Positions 56,166 through 64,000 of a DNA stretch of 64,000 nucleotides are shown one piece after another. Source of the stretch: Omphiscola glabra (lineage: Eukaryota > Mollusca > Gastropoda > Lymnaeidae); NCBI GenBank assembly GCA_964017045.1, contig OZ024798.1, positions 11,647,995 to 11,711,994 of the forward strand, written 5' to 3'. How positions within the stretch are numbered: the first letter of the stretch is position 1; every line of letters starts with the position of its first letter. The notes below the pieces were generated by a model. It was not told the origin of the DNA, searched no databases, and was given only the letters and a program-made list of their open reading frames with translations. Position numbers and translations under genes: made by a program.

Positions 56166-56728
56166 TGTGGAGTGTCCAGACCTGTAGTCTGTGGAGTGTC
56201 CAGACATGTAGTCGACCGTAAGGGGTGGGGTCCCACATCAGTACTGACCAAACAAAGGATCAACGTGTCAGATTGCCCGCGACGGGATGACGGCGTTGGT
56301 TTTATGACCTAAGACCAACTGATCAAACAAAGGGTCAAGCTTGTTAGATTGCCTGTGACGGCATGGATGACCTATTTCGCGGTGTGAGATAGGAATTGGA
56401 TTGGGGCCCTGGGAAGAAATCTCTATGTACTCGGGGCGTATAAAAGGGACAGTTGGATGGGACTAGACAGAACTCAGCCGGAGAGAACTCAGCCGGGGAG
56501 AACTCAGCCGGGCAGGCATGTGGACGGACGGGAGTTAGAGAGGGACCGTGACAGTCGGAGTGGAGTACGACAGAGAGAGCGAGAGAAATAAGTGAGGTCA
56601 AAGGATAAGACAAATAAATGTTCAAAGACTATAACCCTCGTTGAGTTGTCATATTGGTGCACACGAGAGACAGAGTGAACAAGGTTGCAAATATAGTTAT
56701 AGCATAGAGACGCATAAGGTTCTTTACA
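56166..56728 (+). mobile_element. solo LTR of an LTR retrotransposon
   Basis: 563 bp, beginning TGTGGAGTGTCC and ending CTTTACA (TG...CA). It has the expected internal order: a TATA box GTATAAAAGG at 56438-56447, a GC-rich transcribed part, and polyadenylation signal AATAAA at 56613-56618 in an A-rich stretch. It sits in an AT microsatellite (TATAT before, ATATA after), so the target duplication cannot be resolved. The first 24 bases are tandemly duplicated, and GAGAACTCAGCCGGG recurs three times at 56468-56513. No internal coding region or primer-binding site follows, so it is a solo LTR. Gypsy-like is plausible; not proven. Confidence 0.7.
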
Positions 56729-57883
56729 ATATATATATATATATAAAAACAGAACAAAAACATATCATTGGACTAATTGATAAAATAATGTAAAATAAAA
56801 ATTATTTGCATATAAAATGTGTTTAAAAAAGTATTCAAATATTAAAGATGTGGGAGGGAGATACACGAGGAGCGCATGAGTTTGTAACAAGAGCATTGTA
56901 ACATGTCTTCGTCACGCGGGCTGCAGCGCTTCTCCGAAATGATTTGCCATGGCCAGTAATGTCATCGCGACTAATGAAAACCCATGGCTGACGAAATTTT
57001 TTTCAGAGCAGCCACAAGTCCTTGTCAACTATTTCTCAGAAATCGTCTTATGAATTATGCATCTGGCTATAAATGTATTTATGTTATATATCCCCCCTCC
57101 CATAAAAAAGTACATACACTCACGCACAAGTACACACACCCACACAGTCACACACAAACACAGTTTATGTCCGCTGAAAGTGAATTGCTCGTGGCCCTTT
57201 CGGAAGCGGCGACGGAATTAGGTTTATCCGCTGGCCTGGCCGCCATGTTTTTCCCGCGGTTTCTCTTACTTCCTGTTTGAGAATGAATGACATCGTCCAG
57301 AACCCGTGATTACTTTCTCTTGGCGTTACGGCCACGTCTGAGATGGTACGCTCATGCAGTTTCCATGACAATAAAAGTGAAGCGATGTCTACTACGAAAT
57401 TGTCCCACGAGGGTAAACAAAAATGTTGACGGGAAAACCCAGAGAATTTCCTCAGGGGCAAAGCTTAGCGAGGAGTCGGAGCTAAGCCATTTTGACCCCA
57501 ATACGCAAACATCCACCCCAACTAACATCCACCAAACAACCACACACAGTCAAAATGGACCCGGCCAAGCAGCGCCCCCGTGTCCCATTAGACCCATTGC
57601 TTTTCGGATGTCATTGTGGTAGTTTATTTTAGTTAAACTGAAGAGGTGAGTTTACAAACGTATAGTCCATTCAATTATCTTTCATTTGATACCAAATTAT
57701 GTCTTACAAACCCAACAATAATATTTTAAATAGCTTTAAGCCCAGCCTCTCACTTCTGGTACACGGGTGCGAATAGTCGCCTCCATTAATAACCATGGTA
57801 TATTTGAAGAATGTGCTCTCTAGGCATCTGTCATCGGGTTCACTGATCGACATAAAAAACAGTTTGTTTGAAACTGTTTCGGC
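56729..57883. other. unique DNA; one GC-balanced segment
   Basis: No supported gene. 57165-57460 is more GC-balanced with open frames on both strands but no recognised domain. Confidence 0.35.
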
Positions 57884-59092
57884 TTCAATTGTAACTGTAA
57901 CTTGTGTTCCTCTGTAGCTTTTGGCATTTTATAACTTCTTGAAAAGCTGCAATTGTAGCTGTAACTTGTGTTCCACTGTAGCTTTTGGCATTTTATAACT
58001 TCTTGAAAAGCTGCAATTGTAGCTGTAACGTGTGTTCCTCTGTAGCTTTTGGCATTTTATAACTTCTTGAAAAGCTGCAATTGTAGCTGTAACGTGTGTT
58101 CCTCTGTAGCTTTTGGCATTTTATATCGTCTTGAAAAGCTGCAATTGTAACTGTAACTTGTGTTCCTCTGTAGCTTTTGGCATTTTATAACGTCTTGAAA
58201 GGCTGCTATTGTAGATGTAACTTGTGTTCCTCTGTAGCTTTTGGCATTTTATAACTTCTTGAAAAGCTGCAATTGTAGCTGTAACTTGTGTTCCTCTGTA
58301 GCTTTTGGCATTTTATAACTTCTTGAAAAGCTGCAATTGTAGCTGTAACTTGTGTTCCTCTGTAGCTTTGGCATTTTATATCGTCTTGAAAAGCTGCAAT
58401 TGTAGCTGTAACTTGTGTTCCACTGTAGCTTTTGGCATTTTATAACTTCTTGAAAAGCTGCAATTGTAGCTGTAACGTGTGTTCCTCTGTAGCTTTTGGC
58501 ATTTTATAACTTCTTGAAAAGCTGCAATTGTAGCTGTAACTTGTGTTCCTCTGTAGCTTTGGCATTTTATATCGTCTTGAAAAGCTGCAATTGTAGCTGT
58601 AACTTGTGTTCCACTGTAGCTTTTGGCATTTTATAACTTCTTGAAAAGCTGCAATTGTAGATGTAACTTGTGTTCCACTGTAGCTTTTGGCATTTTATAA
58701 CGTCTTGAAAAGCTGCAATTGTAGCTGTAACTTGTGTTCCACTGTAGCTTTTGGCATTTTATAACGTCTTGAAAGGCTGCAATTGTAGCTGTAACTTGTG
58801 TTCCACTGTAGCTTTTGGCATTTTATAACGTCTTGAAAAGCTGCTATTGTAGCTGTAACTTGTGTTCCACTGTAGCTTTTGGCATTTTATAACGTCTTGA
58901 AAAGCTGCTATTGTAGCTGTAACTTGTGTTCCACTGTAGCTTTTGGCATTTTATAACGTCTTGAAAAGCTGCAATTGTAGCTGTAACTTGTGTTCCACTG
59001 TAGCTTTTGGCATTTTATATCGTCTTGAAAAGCTGCAATTGTAGATGTAACTTGTGTTCCACTGTAGCTTTTGGCATTTCGTCACGTCTTGG
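57884..59092. repeat. 64-bp minisatellite, about 19 copies
   Basis: The unit contains GCAATTGTAGCTGTAACTTG, TGTTCCACTGTAGCTTTTGG and CATTTTATAACGTCTTGAAA. Two-state positions (CCT/CCA before CTGTAG; ACTTC/ACGTC) change from left to right. Some units lack one T in GCTTTTGG. Confidence 0.95.
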
Positions 59093-59522
59093 AAACCAAG
59101 GCCGTCGCCATCGCAGTGATATTTCACTTTATTTTTCTGTTTTGTTTCTGTTATTGCGTTCTGATTAGGTGACTATATTTTTCAAATCGCTTTGACGCAA
59201 CATTTTCAAAGCGTGTCTCAATGTTGACAGCTTTTCGGCTTTCTCTTTCTTGCGTAATTCACGTGAAAGGACTTTAACAGCTATTTCTTTACGTTTCATC
59301 TCTTCCCTCTCGCTCTCTCTTCTCTCCCTTTCTCTCTCCCTTTTTTTCCTCCCCCTCTCTTCCCCTTTCTCAATCTTCTCTTCCTTTCTCACCCTCCTGC
59401 CGTTTCTCTCTCCCCTGTCCTCTCTGCCTCGCACTAACTTCCACCATCTCTCTCCGTTTCTCTATCTTTCTCCCCATTTCTCTCTATCTGTGTATATAGC
59501 CCTCTCTATCTCTCTCCCAGCC

Positions 59523-59559
<37 letters not shown>

Positions 59560-60223
59560 AGTCACTCATTACCACTGACTAATGACTGTTGACGAACTAA
59601 TTTATTCATAAATTATTATGGCTTTCTTCTTTAGCAGCAATTTTGAAAATTACCCCCCCCCCTCAAAATTACCCCTCGGGAATGGAATTAAAATCTGACA
59701 AATAGACATTCAGTAAAAAGTGCTTGCCGCAAATTCCCTCTCTTTTTGTCCATCCTTTATTCTCCGCCCTCTTATTTGTCCCTTATGCAATACACTCAGA
59801 AAAATATAATATATCTATAACTAAGTCATTTGTTTGTGTCAATACATATCTCAATTTTCTTTCTCCCCCTTAGGACCTTGAGAACTCCATTGAATAGGCG
59901 AAAATAAAAAAAGTCGTGATTTCCTTGTCTCATTCACCCTCGCACCGCTCCTCGTTCCAACTGCTCCTTGTTCCAACTGTTCCTCGTTCCAACTGCTCCT
60001 CGTTCCAACTGCTCCTCGCTCCAATCTCCCAAAATTCTTTCATTCTTCAGTTCTCTACCCGGAGGGTTGTTGTCTATTTAATCCTGTCCAGCTCCTTGAC
60101 CTAGCGTTAATTTCTTCTGCTTGATTAGTATAGGAGGCACCCAATTTGATGACAACATTAAACGACCCCCTAGCTTCAGCCACACAGACGCTCCACCCCC
60201 CCCCCTTTTCCACGTTACCAGTG
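59093..60223. other. unique and pyrimidine-rich DNA
   Basis: No supported gene. 59300-59560 is CT-rich, with a pure CT run at 59521-59558. A 16-bp repeat CTCGTTCCAACTGCTC occurs about five times at 59943-60025. Confidence 0.5.
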
Positions 60224-61028
60224 GTCAGTAGGTTTGTGGTAATAGCCTGAGTGTGACGAACCTGTCCCTTTTACCTTCTGTCAGTAGGTTTGGGGTGCTT
60301 CCCTGAGTAGGACGAGCATGCCCCCCTCTTCATTTTGTCAGTAGGTTTGTAGAGCTACTCTGTGTATGACGAGCATGACTCCCTCTTCATTTTGTCAGTA
60401 GGTTTGTGGTGCTACTCTGAGTGTGACGAGCCTGCACCCTTAACTTTCTGTCAGAAGGTTTGTGATGCTTCCCTGAGTATGACAAGCATGACCCCCTTTA
60501 CCTTCTGTCATTAGGTTTGTAGTACTACCCTGAGTTTGGACGAGCATGCACCCCTCTTCATTTTGTCAGTAGGTTTGTGGTGCTACTCTGAGTATGAAGA
60601 GCCTGCTGCCTTTACCTTCTGTCAGTAGGTTTGTGGTGCTACCCTGGGTATGACGAGCATGCCCCCCTCTTCATTTTGTCAGTAGGTTTGTGGTACTACC
60701 CTGAGTATGACGAGCCTGCCCCCTTTACCTTCAGTCAGTATGTTTGTGGTGCTACCTTGGGTATGACGAGCATGCTGCCCCTCTTCCTTTTGTCAGTAGG
60801 TTTGTGGTGCTACCCTGAGTATGACATGCATGCCCCCTTTTACCTTCTGTCAGTAGATTTGTGGTGCTACTCTGAGTATAACGAGCCTGCACCCTTTACC
60901 TTCTGTCAGTAGGTTTGTGGTTCTACCTTGGGTATGACGAGCATGCTGCCCCTCTTCCTTTTGTCAGTAGGTTTGTGGCACTACCCTGAGTATGACGAGC
61001 ATGCCCCCCTCATTCTACCTTCTGTCGG
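60224..61028. repeat. about 57-bp minisatellite, 14 copies
   Basis: The unit contains GTCAGTAGGTTTGTGGTGCT, ACCCTGAGTATGACGAGCAT and GCCCCCTTTACCTTCT. Units vary in length by one or two bases, chiefly in the C run. Confidence 0.92.
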
Positions 61029-61383
61029 GAGTTGCCATCAGACGTATCTCTTATGCTCCTGGCCTGGCTGCTTCCTTTTCACAACCGGATCTCCGCATAC
61101 TGAACATGTATAAATATTAATAGTACTGAGTGGGGGGGGGGGGGGGAATAAAGCTGTCAAGCTGTAAGCGTTATGCGTGGCTGTTGATCTCAGGTGAAAA
61201 GGTTGAACACTTCTTCGGAGGCTACTATTAAATCAATCAAAAATAAGCCCTCGGGTATGGTGTAGGATCTACTGTTGTGTCTATAGGACTCTTTCTTAAA
61301 GCCACATATACTATAGAAAATGAGAAGTGCACATAAAAAAAAAAAACTGCACCTGATTAAACCCTGTAACATGTTATTACACG
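61029..61383. other. unique DNA with G15 tract
   Basis: No supported gene. G run at about 61132-61146. Confidence 0.4.
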
Positions 61384-61620
61384 AGGTATGTCAAAGGTTA
61401 ACTTTCCCGCAATGTGGTAAGTCTCCTAGGGGTGTCTAAGGTTAACTTACCTCACTGAGGTGTGTCTAAGGTTAACTTACCTCATTGAGGTGTGCCTAAT
61501 GTTAACTTACCACATTGATGTGTGTCTAAGGTTAACTTACCTCATTGAGGTGTGTCTAAGGTTAATTTTCCAAATTTTCCACATTGGGGTGTGCCAAAGG
61601 TTAATTTACCACATTGTGTT
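61384..61620. repeat. 30-bp minisatellite, about 8 copies
   Basis: Unit GAGGTGTGTCTAAGGTTAAC plus TTACCTCATT, diverged at both ends. Confidence 0.88.
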
Positions 61621-61768
61621 TAGCTTAAATGCTTGTGATAAAAAAAATTAACAACTAAAATCTACAAATGCAGAGTGGCGTATTCGGAAATAATCTCAAA
61701 GATTTCAATTAATAGTATAAAATGTCCTTACAACACTGGGACGAAACAATTATTCCTCCAAACATCGT

Positions 61769-61990
61769 GATTGTCCACAAAAGGACCGACCACAACATGA
61801 CCAACCCCTACAGCGGTCCACTGATTGACCCCACTAGGATCGATCCACCAACAGCGGCCCACTGATTGACCACAACAAGACCGACCCCCCCCCCCACAGC
61901 GGCCCACTGATTGACCACAACAGGACCGACCCTCCCACAGCGGCCCACTGATTGACTACAACAGGACCAATCCACCCCCAGCGGTCCACT
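61769..61990. repeat. 41-bp minisatellite, about 5 copies
   Basis: The unit contains CAGCGGCCCACTGATTGACC and ACAACAGGACCGACC. A C9 expansion lies in one unit near 61886. Confidence 0.9.
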
Positions 61991-62007
61991 AAACATGTCC
62001 TTTAAGT

Positions 62008-62169
62008 CAGCGTTTCCCAAATTTTAAAGCTTGGCGTACCGAATTATATCAGGGACCGGTGCCAGATTTATTAATTCAAATTGCTTATTTATTCGACCAT
62101 AAATATTCATACTGTGCGCACCGGCAACGTAAGAATCGTGGTCCGCGGGCCACCATTTGAGAAACATTG
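62008..62169. mobile_element. hAT-like MITE (CAGCGTTTCCCAAA ends)
   Basis: 162 bp. It starts CAGCGTTTCCCAAATTTTA and ends CCATTTGAGAAACATTG, inverted over about 12 of 16 positions. The flanking 8-mers CTTTAAGT and CTTCAAAG agree at five of eight. CAG-G-TTCCCAA termini are typical of hAT MITEs. GGACCGGTGCC...GCACCGGC inside form a further inverted pair. Confidence 0.65.
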
Positions 62170-62670
62170 CTTCAAAGGGCCATCCACAAAATTCCACGGT
62201 ACCACCTAGTACATATTTCCTGTTCCTAGCTCCCCTAACTGTCTTAAATGGTCCCGACATACCCCAGCTGTAAGTCACGAAAGTTTCTCCCTAACCCCCA
62301 CATTACCATCGCCTCCCCCCTTTTCCCTCTTATAACGGCTTAGTTAGCCAGTTCAATAAAAGTGTCCTGGAACTCCCAAATGAAACCTTGCAATAAGCAC
62401 AAAGGGGAAAAAATAAATGTCGACACTGAAAATCCTACCCCCACACACCTCCCCCACCACACTTTGTGTGTGTGTAGTTATCCTCCTGTCTTTCACGTTA
62501 ATTCCGGATAAATGAAAGTTAGCGGTAGCCGCGAGTGTGGAGAAGAGTAGAAGTAAAGGGGAGGTAAGATTGAATTATTGGTTAGTAACGAGAGAGTTCC
62601 CATTCCTTTGCAATTGAAATAGCATTTACATTCAGCTCCCAGATGGAGGAATAATTCGTGTTCGCACCAG
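62170..62670. other. unique DNA, no gene recognised
   Basis: No supported gene. A short GTGTGTGTG step lies near 62465. Confidence 0.4.
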
Positions 62671-62870
62671 CCAGTGCTGAAATTGGTGAGTGCTGAAATT
62701 GGTGAGTGCTGAAATTGGTGAGTGCTGAAATTGGTGAGTGCTGAAATTAGTCATTCTTGACGCTAGTCAGTGTTGACATTAGTCAAAGTTGAAATTAGTC
62801 CAGCATTGACATTATTAGTCAATGACGACATATGTCAGTGTTGGCATTTGTCAGTGATGAAATTAGCGCT
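62671..62870. repeat. 16-bp tandem repeat decaying rightward
   Basis: About five clean units of GTGCTGAAATTGGTGA to 62750, then diverged GTTGACATTAGTCA-like units. Confidence 0.88.
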
Positions 62871-64000
62871 CACGTAAGTCCGAGTTTATCCCCAATCGGC
62901 TGTGTTTGGGGGCCCTGATTGATTGATCGGAGTACTTACATAGCGCTAATTTCCATGCTATGATAGCATGATCACGGCGCTCCGGTGTCCTAAAATGTTC
63001 GAGAGGTTTCTCTGCTGCCTGTTAGGCGCACGTGAACTCTCATCATGACACACTTAATCATGCATGGGGGGTGGGGATAATCAGACTGTGAACCGCCCGC
63101 ATCCCCCACCCCGACCCAGACCGCCACGTCCCCTGCGGTTATTTCAAATATTGGAGACTAAGCGGGCGTAACCGGGTGCAGATTTTTTTTACACACTGTA
63201 TCCGGGTAGTTTGAGGAAATACCCGGTGGGTCCGGGTGTTAGAAAAAAGAGTTAACTTCTCCTTCTCTATAATATGCAAATAAAATCTATGGCGTAGTGA
63301 GAGCGCATTGCCTTCGTCAACCGTTTGTGTCGAGAAATTACCCGATTTATAGGAACAGGCAAGTAGCTGGATCCTAGAATGGAGATGAAGTTATACCCCC
63401 CAAAAAAAGCCGTCGAAAAACAAGATACTGTCATTCATTTTATGACAAAGCGTTACGATACGCCAGTCGCAGTTTCACGAAAATAACATCCAGTTTACCG
63501 GAGTTCAGACGCTACGCATGAAGCTGGCTGCGGGACAATTTTTTAATTTTGGCACTCGGTATTATTAATATAAAATACTTTGGAGTTGGAGGGAGGTCGG
63601 TTTTCTGAAGAGGAAGCGGGTAGGCACCAGAAGCAAAATACGAGATACTAGTCGGAGCACACAATCAAAAGACTCTTGTTGCTTAGAGACATTTTTAACA
63701 ACCATCAAGTTCGTGTACACACCGTGACCATTACTTCTATAAGCATGTATTTCAACACATCTCCGTCTACACACTGGAGTTCAGGGTCCAAAGGCTGATG
63801 TCACGGTTCTCAAAGTTGTATACAAAATTATATCCATTTAAGTATTAATCTCACGTGGCATGTGGTCGGAGAAATCATTTGATGTCACGTTAAAAAAAAA
63901 AAAAAATATATATATAGGTAACGGTATGGTTTTGCTGTGAAGAGGTGGTCAGATAGATGTACCAGAATGACCCGGTGACTGATCAAACGTATGAACAACA
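62871..64000. other. unique DNA to the window end
   Basis: No supported gene. CCGGGT steps recur at 63170-63240. ATGGCGTAGTGAGAGCGC at 63289 resembles a tRNA-type A box, but a matching B box is weak. An A14 followed by (TA)n lies at 63892-63915. Confidence 0.35.

Noticed and set aside
57165..57622. Overlapping frames on both strands in a GC-balanced segment
   Set aside because: Neither strand shows a recognised domain or a convincing start and splice context.
63289..63350. tRNA-like or SINE promoter (ATGGCGTAGTGAGAGCGC)
   Set aside because: The A box is fair but the expected B box is poor, no cloverleaf could be drawn, and there is no tail.

Overview
This window looks like non-coding, repeat-saturated chromosomal DNA from a metazoan. 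It is AT-rich and has no dense or operon-like coding. Its mobile elements are eukaryotic: hAT, pogo-like and Harbinger-like MITEs, a non-LTR reverse transcriptase relic and a solo LTR. A lophotrochozoan, most plausibly a gastropod mollusc, fits best, because SPIN-type hAT elements have been reported in a pond snail. That assignment is inference. I found no confident intact host gene. The long open frames are by-products of tandem repeats or simple sequence. Two short minus-strand segments (6629-6701 and 39561-39705) could be first coding exons with a membrane anchor, and one at 14900-15070 could be an internal exon; all three are weak.

Layout. 1-2200: mostly unique AT-rich DNA with one dispersed-repeat copy. 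2200-2712: a 49-bp minisatellite. 3455-3906: relic of a hAT transposase (plus strand). 4857-6240: a nested relic on the minus strand, with non-LTR reverse transcriptase pieces on both sides of a second hAT transposase relic. 7434-7499 and 10579-10663: two copies of a tiny C-tract/GT...AG/poly-A module. 8296-9865: two 42-bp arrays. 11001-11877: three SPIN-like elements. 12617-13875: a polypurine block running into a 21-bp array. 14596-15232: a foldback element and a Harbinger-like MITE. 15573-21890: arrays (16, 41 and 28 bp), a CA/CCCACA block and a SPIN-like element with a perfect target duplication. 23993-28380: a 51-bp satellite of about 86 copies. 28556-30083: a MITE whose 3' end has become a 44-bp array, a 49-bp hairpin array and a retroposon tail. 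30939-35198: a SPIN-like element followed by a 38-bp satellite of about 89 copies that carries the SPIN terminal motif in every unit. 36914-50562: another SPIN-like element, eight or more further arrays and a pogo-like MITE. 54249-54970: two hAT-like MITEs and a tandem-hairpin segment. 56166-56728: a solo LTR. 57884-62870: five more arrays and a hAT-like MITE.

Main theme. By my estimate about 20 kb, close to a third of the window, is tandem repeat. In at least two cases the array unit contains the end of a DNA transposon (38-bp array: SPIN terminus; 44-bp array: MITE 3' end plus flank). This suggests that transposon ends seed local satellites here. The other notable candidate is the tiny module at 10592-10650, which begins GT, ends AG, has an A-rich tail and lies between perfect 13-bp direct repeats.
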